Below, piece after piece: positions 1-10,244 of a stretch of DNA of 64,000 nucleotides. Positions within the stretch are counted from its first letter, which is position 1; every line of letters starts with the position of its first letter. The position numbers and the translations under genes are program-made. Source of the stretch: Bacteroidales bacterium (lineage in GTDB: Bacteria; Bacteroidota; Bacteroidia; Bacteroidales; FEN-979); contig JALNWG010000003.1 of the NCBI GenBank assembly GCA_023231005.1, positions 99,961 through 163,960 of the forward strand. The letters run 5' to 3'. A model generated the notes under the pieces. That model did not search any database, was not told the DNA's origin, and saw only the letters and a program-made list of their open reading frames with translations.

Positions 1-674
1 GCAAGACAGGCAACGCTGATCTTTATTCCAGGAATATTCTGAAGATTCTGGATACACGACTCCAACGTAGCACCGGTTGTAACAACATCATCAACTAGTA
101 ATATATGTTTCCCCTCCAACGATAAAGGATCAAGCACAGTAAAAATTTCATGGACATTCATTACCCGATCGAAACGCGACTTATGGGTTTGGGTTTCTGT
201 TGCTTTAATACGTATTAACTGGTGTTTGTTTACAGGAATTTTCATGCTTTCAGACAGCCCCAGTGCAATTTGTTCGCTCTGATTATACCCTCTTTTCATC
301 AGTTTTTTTTTATGCAAAGGAACAGGTATGATCTGATCGACAGTTTTAAAAAATGGTGATCTGATCAATTCCCGGCCATATTGGTTCCCGAGAAAAACCC
401 CAATATCTTTTCTTCCTTTATATTTTAGTTGGTGAATCAGTCGTTGTACTTTATTTCCCTTATTAAAATAGAGATAAGCGGCTGCACTTTCAACATGGAC
501 TCTCCCTCGAAAGGTAATAGTGACAGGGTTTTCCTGATCTCTGTGAAAATTTGTCCGTGGCAAATGATAATCACACAAATGGCAGATGACCTCTTCGTTT
601 TTCCAAAGACTATTTCCGCATCCTGCACAAATTCTCGGAAAAATTATCGAAATAAAATCTTTCATCCAATTCAT
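1..674 (-). CDS. comF: ComF family phosphoribosyltransferase-like protein (3' end cut by window edge)
   Basis: ComF proteins help take up and process single-stranded DNA during transformation; they combine a zinc-finger N-terminus with a phosphoribosyltransferase fold. Translating leftward from the ATG at 674 gives an N-terminus with two cysteine pairs (CAGC, then CHLC), a central segment with IIPVPLHKKKLMKRGYNQ, and near the left edge the PRPP-binding motif LLVDDVVTTGAT. About 224 codons are present and the family is usually near 230 residues, so only the last few codons are missing. A second in-frame ATG lies at 665. The gene is divergent from the peptide-transporter ATPase. Whether it acts in DNA uptake in this organism is inferred from the family only. 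Confidence 0.9.
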   Translation of the reverse strand, partial: MNWMKDFISIIFPRICAGCGNSLWKNEEVICHLCDYHLPRTNFHRDQENPVTITFRGRVHVESAAAYLYFNKGNKVQRLIHQLKYKGRKDIGVFLGNQYGRELIRSPFFKTVDQIIPVPLHKKKLMKRGYNQSEQIALGLSESMKIPVNKHQLIRIKATETQTHKSRFDRVMNVHEIFTVLDPLSLEGKHILLVDDVVTTGATLESCIQNLQNIPGIKISVACL

Positions 675-740
675 ATTTTTTATTGCTTAATCAGCAGAAA
701 TAGAAAAAAGTAATATCTCAATCAAGATATTTTTTAGTAG

Positions 741-773
741 TTGTTCAACATTGCAAAAAATCTTGTACGTTTG
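741..773 (+). promoter_or_regulatory. Bacteroidota-type promoter of the ABC ATPase gene
   Basis: TTGT at 741-744 and TACGTTTG at 766-773 match the TTTG (-33) and TAnnTTTG (-7) elements described in Bacteroides and Flavobacterium, with starts 25 bases apart. The predicted transcript begins near 780, just before the ATG at 795. This argues against translation starting at the TTG at 741. Confidence 0.6.
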
Positions 774-794
774 ATTCTTGTTTATTTTTATAGA

Positions 795-2525
795 ATGAGC
801 ATTGTGCGATTGCTTGATATAAGTGATTTAACCGTTGATTTTATCAACGGAAATCAGAACCAAAGAGCGGTTGATCATATTTCTTTCGAACTTAATGAAT
901 CAGAAACACTGGCCGTGGTCGGGGAATCGGGGTCAGGGAAAACGGTAACAGCTTTAGCTATTTTAAGGTTAATTCCATCTCCTCCGGGGATTGTTTCCTC
1001 CGGATCTATTATCTATTATGGTTTGGATCGGAAAGAACATAACTTGGGAAATCTTACGGAAGTTGGAATTCAGGAACTCAGAGGGAAAGACATTTCCATG
1101 ATTTTTCAGGAGCCGATGACCTCCTTGAACCCTGTCTTTACTTGTGGGGACCAGGTAATGGAAAGTTTGAAAATTCACCTTGGATATTCCAGAAAACAAG
1201 CCAGAAACAAAACGTTGGATTTATTTGACGAGGTAATGCTTCCACGGCCAAAGGATATTTTATCAGCATTTCCGCACCAATTATCGGGAGGTCAAAAGCA
1301 GAGGGTCATGATTGCCATGGCTATGGCTTGTGATCCCAGGATCTTGATTGCGGATGAACCCACAACGGCCCTGGATGTTTCGGTACAGAAGACCATCCTT
1401 GATTTGATGAAAAAATTACAAGCAACAAGGAAAATGAGTATCCTTTTTATAACCCATGATTTAAATCTTGTTTCAGGTTTTGCCGACAGGGCATTGGTCA
1501 TGTATAAAGGAAAAATCGTTGAACAAAATACCATTTCTTCCATTTTCCGTTCACCTCAGCATTTGTATACTCGCGGACTGATCGCATGCCGTCCGCCTCT
1601 TCATGAAAGGCTCAAACGATTACCTACCATTGACAGTTTTATGCAAGGAGATTCAACATTTAAGCCGTCAGTGGTTTCAACGAATGAACGCATTATCAAT
1701 CATCAAAGACTTTTTGCTCAAGATCCCTTGCTCATAGTTGAACATCTCACAAAAGAATTTCCAGGGACAGAAAGTTTTTTTAGCCGGAAAAAAGAATCAA
1801 TCAAAGCTGTTGATAGAACCAGTTTTTATGTTTATCCGGGAGAAACCCTAGGCATTGTAGGTGAATCCGGAAGCGGGAAGACCACCCTTGCAAGAGTTTT
1901 ACTGGAACTGATCCCGGCTTCGGAAGGGAGAATTTTATATAAGGGGCAGGACATCACCAAATTAACATCTGGAATTCTTAGAAAACTCCGTAAAGAGTTA
2001 CAAATTATTTTTCAAGATCCCTATTCTTCTCTGAATCCAAGGCATACCATTGGATTTTCCATTCAGGAACCGATGAAAGTTCATCATTTACACGGAAATG
2101 AAACACGCAGGAAGGAAAAAGTGATGGAACTTTTGGTGAAAGTAGGGTTGAAACCGGAGCATTATTACCGGTATCCTCATGAATTTTCAGGGGGACAGCG
2201 TCAACGAATCTGTATTGCCAGAGTTCTTGCGGTTGAACCGCAATTGGTAATTTGTGATGAGTCGGTATCTGCCCTCGACGTTTCCATCCAGGCTCAGATA
2301 TTGAACCTGTTGAACGATTTGAAAAATGATTATGGGTTGACCTATATTTTTATTTCCCACGACTTGTCCGTGGTTAAATATATGTCGGATCGCCTGATCG
2401 TGATGAAAAACGGACGGATTGAAGAAATTGGAGAAGCCGATGAAGTTTATGCTAATCCACGATCTGAATATACTCGTGAATTATTAAAGGCCATTCCCAT
2501 CCCCATTTTTGAAAAAATAACGTAG
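795..2525 (+). CDS. Fused two-domain peptide/nickel-type ABC transporter ATPase
   Basis: This is the ATP-hydrolysing subunit of a peptide- or nickel-type importer, with DppD-like and DppF-like halves joined in one chain of 576 residues, as in YejF. Each half has a Walker A (GESGSGKT, about residues 43-50 in the first), a signature motif (LSGGQKQR, FSGGQRQR) and a Walker B; the second Walker B reads CDESVSALD, with Ser where Pro is usual. Each half ends in the oligopeptide-type C-terminal segment. The ATG at 795 is preferred because a TTG start at 741 would lie on the promoter -33 element. No permease or binding protein lies nearby, so the partners must be encoded elsewhere and the substrate cannot be named. 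Confidence 0.9.
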   Translation: MSIVRLLDISDLTVDFINGNQNQRAVDHISFELNESETLAVVGESGSGKTVTALAILRLIPSPPGIVSSGSIIYYGLDRKEHNLGNLTEVGIQELRGKDISMIFQEPMTSLNPVFTCGDQVMESLKIHLGYSRKQARNKTLDLFDEVMLPRPKDILSAFPHQLSGGQKQRVMIAMAMACDPRILIADEPTTALDVSVQKTILDLMKKLQATRKMSILFITHDLNLVSGFADRALVMYKGKIVEQNTISSIFRSPQHLYTRGLIACRPPLHERLKRLPTIDSFMQGDSTFKPSVVSTNERIINHQRLFAQDPLLIVEHLTKEFPGTESFFSRKKESIKAVDRTSFYVYPGETLGIVGESGSGKTTLARVLLELIPASEGRILYKGQDITKLTSGILRKLRKELQIIFQDPYSSLNPRHTIGFSIQEPMKVHHLHGNETRRKEKVMELLVKVGLKPEHYYRYPHEFSGGQRQRICIARVLAVEPQLVICDESVSALDVSIQAQILNLLNDLKNDYGLTYIFISHDLSVVKYMSDRLIVMKNGRIEEIGEADEVYANPRSEYTRELLKAIPIPIFEKIT

Positions 2526-2544
2526 AAATAAAGAATCGAAATCT

Positions 2545-4701
2545 ATGGGAAAGAAAAAGAGTTTACAAAGCACCACAAAAAGCACATTTGTTAAATCAGT
2601 TCTGGAAGTATTTCAAAATAATCCTTACAGCAGTTTTAACTATAAGCAAATTGCTTCCAGATTAGGAATTCACGACCGGGCAAGTCAGGATTTGACCCGG
2701 GTAATCGTTGAACAATTGTTTAAAGCAAAGGAACTCTCACAAAGTAAACGGGGGAAATATCAGATACACTCTGATATTCAACGATCTACCCGGGAGGTTA
2801 AAAATTTTCTTACCGGGAAAGTGGACATGAAACAACATGGCAAGGCATATGTAATACCGGAGGACAAATCGGAGGATGTTTTTATTACTGCCACCAATAC
2901 CCATCATGCCCTGCATGGAGATCAAGTTAAGGTTTTCATTTTTCCTACCCGGAAAGGACACAAACGGGAAGGAGAAATTACTGAAATTCTGAAACGAAAT
3001 AAACGACAATTTGTTGGAATTGTGGAGACCTCTAAAAACTTTGCTTTCCTTAGTCCTGATAGTTCTACAATGCCGGTTGATATTTTTATTCCCCTTTCTA
3101 AGCTCAATGGCGCTAAAAATGGGCAGAAAGTGGTGGCAATTATTGCAGAATGGCCTGAACAATCCGCCAATCCATTTGGAGAAATAGTTCAGGTTTTAGG
3201 GAAACCTGGGGAAGATAAAGTTGAGATGCAATCAATTCTGGCAGAAATAGACTTTCCTTTATCTTTTTCAAAAGAAGCGGAAGAAGAAGCAAATTCCCTA
3301 TCTGTTGAGATACCTGAAAGTGAGATACAAAAACGGAAGGATATTCGGGATGTTTTTACCATTACCATTGATCCGGAGGATGCGAAGGATTTTGATGATG
3401 CCATTTCGCTAAAGCAATTGGAAAATGGGCACTGGGAGGTTGGAATTCATATTGCCGATGTTTCTTATTTTGTAAAACCGGGATCTGCAATTGAGAAAGA
3501 AGCCATTGAGCGGGGAACTTCGGTTTATATGGTCGGAAGGACCGTTCCGATGCTTCCCGAACGTCTTTCCAATGGATTGTGTTCCTTGAAACAAGGAGAA
3601 GATCGACTTTGTTTTTCTGCCATTTTTGAAATGGATGAAAATGCTCGTATTTATTCTGAGTGGTTTGGGAAAACCATCATTCGATCCAATCGCCGGTTTA
3701 GTTATGAAGAAGTTCAGGCAATCATTGAATCGGGGGATGGTGAGTTTTCGCAGGAGATAGGAATATTCAATAAAATTGCCGGAAAGTTAAGAGAAGAACG
3801 GTTTAAAAAAGGTTCTTTTAATTTCGAAACCCAAGAGGTGAGATTTACATTGGATGCAAAGGGGCACCCGTTGAATATTTACATTCGTGAAATGAAAGAT
3901 GCCAATAAATTGATTGAAGATTTCATGTTGTTGGCCAACCGGAAAGTAGCGGAAAAAATTGGAAAGAAAAAAGAGCCTCAAACAGCAAAAACTTTTGTTT
4001 ATCGGGTACATGATACTCCAAATCCCGAAAAACTTGAAACATTTACACAATTTGTGGAACGATTGGGGTTCAAACTAAAACTGACTTCAAAAAAATCAAT
4101 TGCAGAGTCATTTAATAAATTATTTCATGACATTCAGGGGTCCGGAACAGAACACATGATTGAAACCATTGCCATCCGGACGATGGCAAAAGCTTATTAT
4201 TCAACCCATAACATTGGTCATTACGGATTGGCCTTCCCTTATTATACTCATTTTACTTCGCCCATACGTCGTTATCCTGATCTTTTGGTTCATCGACTGT
4301 TATTTGCCTATATGAATCAGGCCCCTTCTGTGTCAAAAGACGAATATGAGCAAATGTGCGAACATGCTTCGGAGATGGAACGAAGGGCTGTAGATGCTGA
4401 ACGCATTTCAGTAAAATTTAAACAAGCGGAATATATGCTTGACAAAATTGGGCAGGAATTTGATGCAGTGATTTCCGGAGTGAGTAAATGGGGTATTTTT
4501 GCGGAGATCATTGGCACTAAATGTGAAGGGATGATCCGGTTACGTGATTTGGATGATGACTATTATTATCTCGATGAAGAAAATTATCAAATTATCGGAC
4601 AACGGCATGGTCATCAGTTCAAACTGGGAGATAAGATGAAAATCCGGGTTAAACGGATTGATCTGGCCCGGAAACAGATGGATTATGATTGGGTTGGCTA
4701 A
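2545..4701 (+). CDS. rnr: Ribonuclease R
   Basis: RNase R is a processive 3'-to-5' exoribonuclease that degrades structured RNA. The 718-residue protein shows a helix-turn-helix-like N-terminus (about 10-75), cold-shock domains (about 85-220), the RNB catalytic domain with the acidic motif DPEDAKDFDDAI at 277-286, and a C-terminal S1 domain (about 640-715). The length fits the family. It starts 20 bases after the ABC gene stop, so the two may share a transcript, and its end overlaps the start of the next gene. Confidence 0.96.
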   Translation: MGKKKSLQSTTKSTFVKSVLEVFQNNPYSSFNYKQIASRLGIHDRASQDLTRVIVEQLFKAKELSQSKRGKYQIHSDIQRSTREVKNFLTGKVDMKQHGKAYVIPEDKSEDVFITATNTHHALHGDQVKVFIFPTRKGHKREGEITEILKRNKRQFVGIVETSKNFAFLSPDSSTMPVDIFIPLSKLNGAKNGQKVVAIIAEWPEQSANPFGEIVQVLGKPGEDKVEMQSILAEIDFPLSFSKEAEEEANSLSVEIPESEIQKRKDIRDVFTITIDPEDAKDFDDAISLKQLENGHWEVGIHIADVSYFVKPGSAIEKEAIERGTSVYMVGRTVPMLPERLSNGLCSLKQGEDRLCFSAIFEMDENARIYSEWFGKTIIRSNRRFSYEEVQAIIESGDGEFSQEIGIFNKIAGKLREERFKKGSFNFETQEVRFTLDAKGHPLNIYIREMKDANKLIEDFMLLANRKVAEKIGKKKEPQTAKTFVYRVHDTPNPEKLETFTQFVERLGFKLKLTSKKSIAESFNKLFHDIQGSGTEHMIETIAIRTMAKAYYSTHNIGHYGLAFPYYTHFTSPIRRYPDLLVHRLLFAYMNQAPSVSKDEYEQMCEHASEMERRAVDAERISVKFKQAEYMLDKIGQEFDAVISGVSKWGIFAEIIGTKCEGMIRLRDLDDDYYYLDEENYQIIGQRHGHQFKLGDKMKIRVKRIDLARKQMDYDWVG

Positions 4702-5983
4702 CTGCCGGCAATACCGGAGATTGTTGTGCTTTTTTATCTTTTATTTGTTATTGAGCGAAATTCCCCTGAACGCGCAGGAACGTTATTTCTTTTTTAGTGG
4801 AAAAATTCTTGAACAAGGGAGCAAGCGAGGATTATCAAACGTAAATCTTTCTATTGCTAATCGACGTACCGGCACTGTATCCGGTAAAAAGGGAGATTTC
4901 TCTTTTTTTGTTGACAGTATCCCCGCCTATTTAATTATCAGTCATGTAGGATATCAAACTAAATCTATCCTTCTGGATGAAACCTCTTTTTCCCTGACCA
5001 TTTATTTGGTTCCACAAATCAGTGATTTAGAAGAAGTTGAAATAGCATCTAATGAACTTCAACCTTTTTTCAAGGATGATTTTTATTCGATTAGGGACTA
5101 TGAAATCGACAGTGGGAATGTTTTCCTTCTTGTATACCGGACAAAATTACGCAATGCAGAGATCCTTTGTAAAAATATCCTTGGCGATACCATAGCCCGA
5201 TCGGAAGTTTTACGGTTTTTCCCCAACCGTCTTTTCAAAGATTGTATGGGATATATGCATGTTTTAAGCAATGACTCTGGATTTCAACTATATCGTAACG
5301 ACAAGTCACTACAATTATTCCATCCGGTGGCTTTGAAAAAGTTTGATGATGTTTTGAAAGACTGTATTGCTTCAACTTCGACAGTTTTTTATTTCCGGAA
5401 AATGACAGATATGGGATTGGGGGTAGAATATTATGGCATTGACAGAAAAACACTGACCAAATATTCTATTGCCAATGTCAAAGATGAAAAAAAAATGAAA
5501 TTATTACTACGCAATAAAGAAGATATTGGGTTATTATGGAAATCCTCCATTCCTGAATCAAGGGAGGAATTTGTGACTTGGAATTATGTACAAAAAATTT
5601 TATACCGTCCTATTAAAACAACACTATACAAAACTGGCAACTATATTTGTATTGTTAATACCCCAGATCATCAGATGGAATTTTATGATCTGGAAGGAAA
5701 TTATTCGTATAAAATCGGGATGAAAACCGATTCTATCCTAGCGGGGCGATGGAGCCAGGAAATTCTGGTAGATGATGCAACTTCAAGAATTTATACTTAT
5801 TATATCAAAAATGGGATTTTTCTTGTCTACCGGATTGATCAGAATACCGGTAGTTTGAAAATTGTGGCAACGGCCTCCCATCCTTATCCGCAAAAGTTGC
5901 GAATCTATAACAATTGGCTCTATTATTTATATGATTTTCCTGGAAGTCCGGATAATAAAATAATGTTTCGACAACGCTTCTAG
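4685..5983 (+). CDS. Secreted hypothetical protein with CarboxypepD_reg-like domain
   Basis: I do not recognise a specific function. From the ATG at 4685 the protein has a basic-hydrophobic signal peptide ending near PLNAQE. A domain of about 80 residues follows that resembles the carboxypeptidase regulatory-like fold common in Bacteroidota outer-surface proteins (GLSNVNLSIANRRTGTVSGK, then ISHVGYQTK). The remaining 300 residues have many Tyr/Ile strands like a beta-propeller or beta-rich domain. An upstream ATG at 4658 would overlap rnr more deeply and add residues before the signal peptide, so 4685 (17-base overlap) is preferred. Likely periplasmic or surface located. Confidence 0.7.
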   Translation: MIGLANCRQYRRLLCFFIFYLLLSEIPLNAQERYFFFSGKILEQGSKRGLSNVNLSIANRRTGTVSGKKGDFSFFVDSIPAYLIISHVGYQTKSILLDETSFSLTIYLVPQISDLEEVEIASNELQPFFKDDFYSIRDYEIDSGNVFLLVYRTKLRNAEILCKNILGDTIARSEVLRFFPNRLFKDCMGYMHVLSNDSGFQLYRNDKSLQLFHPVALKKFDDVLKDCIASTSTVFYFRKMTDMGLGVEYYGIDRKTLTKYSIANVKDEKKMKLLLRNKEDIGLLWKSSIPESREEFVTWNYVQKILYRPIKTTLYKTGNYICIVNTPDHQMEFYDLEGNYSYKIGMKTDSILAGRWSQEILVDDATSRIYTYYIKNGIFLVYRIDQNTGSLKIVATASHPYPQKLRIYNNWLYYLYDFPGSPDNKIMFRQRF

Positions 5984-6014
5984 TAACAAGGATTTCCAGA
6001 TAATTCAATAGCGC

Positions 6015-8210
6015 TTATTTTACAAGGGTCAACTCATTGATCAGGTTGGTGGCACCAGCGAATTTATCAATGATGAAAAGCACATAGCGAATATCTACAT
6101 TGATGGTCCGCTGCATATCTGGTTCAAACATTATATCTCCGCTCATGGCTTCCCAGTTGCCATCGAAAGCAAGTCCGATTAGTTGTCCGTCGCCATTGAT
6201 TACGGGACTGCCTGAATTGCCGCCGGTGATGTCGTTGGTGGTTAAGAAACAAACCACCATTTCTCCATTTTGGCCATATTGACCATAATCTTTTGCCTGA
6301 TAGAGATCTTTCAATTTCTTTTCAACGATGAATTCTTCGTTTGTGGGATCTTCTTTTTGCATAACACCTTTCAGGGTAGTGATAAAATCATAATGAACGG
6401 CATCGGCAGGATAATAATCGAGCACACTCCCATAAGTCATACGCATTGTGGAATTGGCATCGGGATATTTCACAAGAGCTGGGTTCATTTCACGGAGACC
6501 GGCGATGAAAAGGCGATTTGAAGCGCTCAATTTGGTTCTGCAGGAACTAAAAGCGGATGCATTCTTCCCCGTTGCTTCCATCATAGATTGTGAAAGCAGC
6601 CATCCGAGGTCCTTTTTGAAAACTTTCAAATTGGGTTTGTCAATAAAATTATTTGCATTTTCAGGGGTAGCAAATGCAGAAGTTTGGTAAACCGCGTCAG
6701 CAAAAGCAGTGAAATCATTTTTATACTCTTTTTCAATGGTTGTGAAAATACTGGGTAGTTCTGATTTTGGTACATCGTTGGCATATATTCGTAATAATTC
6801 TGCGAGAGATTTTTTGGCAATGGTCTGGTCATATTCCTTAAAATGTTCGGCAACTACAGATTTTAATCCCTGTTTGCATTCTTTTATGGCTGCTTTATTT
6901 TTCTTTTCAAGAGCATCTTTCAAGCTATTAAACTGAGTCGCCAACTGGACCAGGTCAAGGCCCATCCCTGCTATGTTTGAATAATAAAACGGAACGGCAA
7001 TTTTTTTCATTGAGGTATAATTGGTTTGCAGATCATCCAGAACTTTTCCATATTTTTTCTGTAAGGAAGGATCTTTACTATACCATGTCTGAAAATCAGA
7101 TTCAATTGATTTTTTCTTTTCTTCAACATTATTACGAATAAGCATACGGGATTGACCAATAAAGTTTTTCCAGGTATTAGCTAAACCGGCATAATTATCA
7201 GCATACGCAATTTTTACTGCTTTATCTGCATCCATGCGTTCTTTCATGACTTCTAGTTCTTTCCCGAAGATTTTAATTATGGTTGGATATAGCACTTCCA
7301 GGTTATATTCAATGCCATAAGAAGTAAGATACCGTGATGTGTTTCCAGGATATCCCCAGATCATAGCAAAATCATTTTTCTGGATTCCTTTAAGGCTAAT
7401 GGGAAGATGATAAGCAGGTTTTAATGGAATGTTTTTTTCCGAATATTTAGCCGGATTCCCTTCGGGATCGGTATATACGCGAAAAACTGTAAAATCTCCG
7501 GTATGGCGTGGCCACATCCAGTTATCGGTATCCCCTCCAAATTTTCCAATGGAAGAAGGAGGTGCCCCGACCAGGCGAACATCTTTATAGGTTTTAAAAA
7601 CAAAAAGGTAAAATTCATTTCCCCCGTAGAATGATTTTACAGATACTTCATATTTGCCGTCTTCTTCAGCTCTTTTCTTTATCCGGGAAGAAATTTCTTT
7701 TATTTTGTTTGCCCGATCAGTTTCTTTCAAGGTGTCTGAAAGAAAAGGGATAATTGAATCGGTCACATTTTCAATACGTTGCAGGAAAGAAGCGCACATC
7801 GATTCGTTGGATAATTCTTCATTCATCGATTTTGCCCAGAAACCATTGGTCAGGTAATCGTGGTCTGTTGTGCTGTGACTCTGCACCGAATTATATCCAC
7901 AATGATGGTTAGTGAAAATAAGGCCCTGAGAAGAGACTAGCTCGGCAGTGCAAAAAAATCCGCCGGAAGCGCCATTACTTGATAAACCAACGATGGCATC
8001 TTTGAGACTATTATTGTTGATGCTATATAATTCATCGGCCGTTAGATGAAGGCCCATTTTCTGCATATCAATATAATTGAGCCGTTCCAGTAACAGGGGC
8101 AACCACATCCCCTCGTCGGGCAGGTTTTCAGTATAAACTGTCAATCCGGTAGAAAAAAATAAAACGATTACCAACAAGGTAACCTTCATTTTCAAAAACA
8201 ATGATTTCAT
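6015..8210 (-). CDS. S46 family dipeptidyl-peptidase, DPP7-like
   Basis: S46 serine peptidases remove dipeptides from oligopeptides in the periplasm; they are typical of amino-acid-using Bacteroidota. The 731-residue protein has an N-terminal signal segment, the catalytic His in TNHHCGY (His103), the conserved DTDNWMWPRHTGDF region, and the nucleophile in GGNSGSP (Ser666). The S1-pocket position reads FDG (Gly684), as in DPP7, which accepts hydrophobic residues; DPP11 has Arg there and prefers Asp/Glu. The specificity call rests on that one position plus the surrounding WEAMSGD. It is a single leftward gene with its own promoter candidate at 8281-8288. Confidence 0.93.
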   Translation of the reverse strand: MKSLFLKMKVTLLVIVLFFSTGLTVYTENLPDEGMWLPLLLERLNYIDMQKMGLHLTADELYSINNNSLKDAIVGLSSNGASGGFFCTAELVSSQGLIFTNHHCGYNSVQSHSTTDHDYLTNGFWAKSMNEELSNESMCASFLQRIENVTDSIIPFLSDTLKETDRANKIKEISSRIKKRAEEDGKYEVSVKSFYGGNEFYLFVFKTYKDVRLVGAPPSSIGKFGGDTDNWMWPRHTGDFTVFRVYTDPEGNPAKYSEKNIPLKPAYHLPISLKGIQKNDFAMIWGYPGNTSRYLTSYGIEYNLEVLYPTIIKIFGKELEVMKERMDADKAVKIAYADNYAGLANTWKNFIGQSRMLIRNNVEEKKKSIESDFQTWYSKDPSLQKKYGKVLDDLQTNYTSMKKIAVPFYYSNIAGMGLDLVQLATQFNSLKDALEKKNKAAIKECKQGLKSVVAEHFKEYDQTIAKKSLAELLRIYANDVPKSELPSIFTTIEKEYKNDFTAFADAVYQTSAFATPENANNFIDKPNLKVFKKDLGWLLSQSMMEATGKNASAFSSCRTKLSASNRLFIAGLREMNPALVKYPDANSTMRMTYGSVLDYYPADAVHYDFITTLKGVMQKEDPTNEEFIVEKKLKDLYQAKDYGQYGQNGEMVVCFLTTNDITGGNSGSPVINGDGQLIGLAFDGNWEAMSGDIMFEPDMQRTINVDIRYVLFIIDKFAGATNLINELTLVK

Positions 8211-8280
8211 TTGTTAGCGGGTTTATTGATTATTTATTTGAGTTGAATTGAGGTTGGAGTAATCTCCAAAATAATATTGG

Positions 8281-8288
8281 CAAAATTA
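8281..8288 (-). promoter_or_regulatory. Candidate -7 element upstream of the S46 peptidase
   Basis: On the minus strand this reads TAATTTTG, matching TAnnTTTG, 71 bases before the peptidase start. I see no good TTTG 24-26 bases upstream. The rest of 8211-8478 is AT-rich with a run of ten T near 8311 and no clear promoter for the kinase on the other side. Confidence 0.4.
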
Positions 8289-8478
8289 GTGACAATTTTA
8301 TTGTGTTGATTTTTTTTTTGTGAAATCCAACAGATTCTCGATGATTCTGCATTTTTAAAAGATCAACGGAAAATGTTTCCATGCCAGAGAAATCACAATT
8401 TTGGCAAGTTTTTAATGGGATACATCAAAAAAGGTTGATAATTAAGAAATCAATTCTCATTTTTGTGAAAAAAAGGAG

Positions 8479-9531
8479 ATGACCATCAGGGAATTTTTTA
8501 AAAAGTGCAAGAAAAACTTAATAATTCCGCATATTTTATTCTGGGGGATCAGCATTGTATTGTTTACGGTTGTTCTTATTAATACCCGGGGAGATTTCAG
8601 TTTTTTCGATATAAATTTGAAAATGGCAACCAACATTCTGGTAACCATTGTGTTTTTAGCCATTTCGGTTTATATCAACTTGCTTTGTCTAATCCCGTAT
8701 TTTTTTAACAAACGGAAATATGGATTGTTTTTTTTGTTGGAAATTGGCAACATCCTGCTATTTATTGTCCTGAACTATTTTGTTTCCTGCTTTTTTGAAG
8801 GTAGAAATCAATCGAATATTTTATCTGAAATTTTTGCTGAATTTATTCTTGTGTTATTGTTTTTAATAGTTTCCACGCTGATTAAATTTATGCGAGAATC
8901 GATTGCTGTTCAGGATGTTGAATTAAGGATAAAAGAAGTAGAAAAGCAAAAAATTGAAGCTGAATTAATTGCACTGAAAGCACAAGTTAACCCACATTTC
9001 TTTTTTAACACCCTTAATAGTTTATATGCATTGAGTCTTGATAAATCAGAAAAAGCGCCCGAGCTTATCCTAAAACTATCAGAATTGATGCGATATGTCA
9101 TATATGAGTCAAAAGAAAATCTTATTCCCATTGGGAAACAACTGGAATTCCTTCAGAGCTATGTCTATCTGGAAAGGATTCGCACCAACGATAGTCTCTT
9201 GGTAGATTTTATGGTTCAAGGAGATCACCTGCAGCTCAAAGTTGCCCCATTACTTTATCTCGCTTTTATTGAAAATGCATTTAAACATGGTGCAAAATTA
9301 AAAGAGAACCACCCTTTTATACATATTTTATTTAATCTTGAATTGCCTGATCGGGTAGGGTTTTTTATACAAAACAACAAAGACATTGCACCGATTATTT
9401 CATCCTCTGGCGGTATTGGATTAGCCAATGTTAAAAAGCGTTTGGAATTACTTTATCCCGGTAAATTCACCCTTCATATTGAAGAAACGAAATCCCTATA
9501 CAATGTTGAATTAACCATTTTCTTATCATGA
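8479..9531 (+). CDS. LytS/YehU-type sensor histidine kinase
   Basis: Membrane sensor kinase that should phosphorylate the LytTR regulator directly downstream. About 140 N-terminal residues contain four hydrophobic segments. A short coiled region with many Glu/Lys follows, then the His_kinase family motif VNPHFFFNTLNSLYAL near residue 170 with the phospho-accepting His. A C-terminal ATPase domain has AFIENAFKHG and GGIGLANVKKRLELLY. An AGGAG sequence abuts the ATG with almost no spacing, so initiation probably does not depend on it. The stop overlaps the next start (ATGA), so the pair is translationally coupled. The signal is unknown. Confidence 0.92.
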   Translation: MTIREFFKKCKKNLIIPHILFWGISIVLFTVVLINTRGDFSFFDINLKMATNILVTIVFLAISVYINLLCLIPYFFNKRKYGLFFLLEIGNILLFIVLNYFVSCFFEGRNQSNILSEIFAEFILVLLFLIVSTLIKFMRESIAVQDVELRIKEVEKQKIEAELIALKAQVNPHFFFNTLNSLYALSLDKSEKAPELILKLSELMRYVIYESKENLIPIGKQLEFLQSYVYLERIRTNDSLLVDFMVQGDHLQLKVAPLLYLAFIENAFKHGAKLKENHPFIHILFNLELPDRVGFFIQNNKDIAPIISSSGGIGLANVKKRLELLYPGKFTLHIEETKSLYNVELTIFLS

Positions 9532-10244
9532 ACATCCGATGTATGATTATAGACGATGAACCGTTGGCACAGCGGGTCATTGAAAAATATGCAGAAAACT
9601 TACCGTTCCTGGAAATAAAACACAAATGTCACAATGCTCTTGAAGCAGTTGATGTGTTACATCATGAAAAAATTGATTTGTTATTTCTGGATATCAATAT
9701 GCCCAAACTGAATGGAATGGATTTTCTCAAGACCCTGAAAAATCCGCCTCTTGTCATTATTACAACAGCTTATGCCGAATATGCGATTCAGGGCTATGAA
9801 ATGGATGTAATAGATTATCTCATGAAACCATTCCCTTTTGACCGTTTTTTAAAAGCGGTTCAAAAAGCAGAGGAGATACTGAATAATAAAGATGGAAGCC
9901 GGATTGAGTCAAAAGAATTAGATAAACAGGAAGAATCTATAATTTTTATAAAATCCAGTAAAAAAACATATCGGGTTAATCTGGCAGATATCCTGTATAT
10001 CGAGGCGCTTGGGGACTATGTAAAAATATATACTGTAGACAAAATGATTGTTAGCTATCAATCCCTGAAGAACATTGAAACCCTGTTACCGGCCAAATTA
10101 TTTCCACGAATCCATAAATCTTTTATCATTGCTTTATCACGAATCGATTTGATCGAGGGGAACCATGTTAAAATAAATGATCGTATGATTCCTGTTGGAA
10201 CCAACTTTAAAACGGATTTCGAACGTCTTATTAAGCCGATTTAG
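9528..10244 (+). CDS. LytTR-family response regulator
   Basis: Partner of the preceding kinase. The receiver domain (about 1-120) has the acidic pocket IIDDEP, the phospho-accepting Asp55 in LFLDINMPKLNG and the Lys in YLMKPF. The LytTR DNA-binding domain (about 140-235) contains YIEALGDYVKIYT and FPRIHKSFIIAL. The 238-residue length is normal. Its 3' end overlaps the convergent HdeD-like gene by 14 bases. Targets cannot be seen from the sequence. Confidence 0.94.
   Translation: MNIRCMIIDDEPLAQRVIEKYAENLPFLEIKHKCHNALEAVDVLHHEKIDLLFLDINMPKLNGMDFLKTLKNPPLVIITTAYAEYAIQGYEMDVIDYLMKPFPFDRFLKAVQKAEEILNNKDGSRIESKELDKQEESIIFIKSSKKTYRVNLADILYIEALGDYVKIYTVDKMIVSYQSLKNIETLLPAKLFPRIHKSFIIALSRIDLIEGNHVKINDRMIPVGTNFKTDFERLIKPI

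Noticed and set aside
741..794. TTG start at 741 for the ABC ATPase
   Set aside because: The TTG forms the -33 element and the frame crosses the -7 element at 766-773; the ATG at 795 gives the usual N-terminus.
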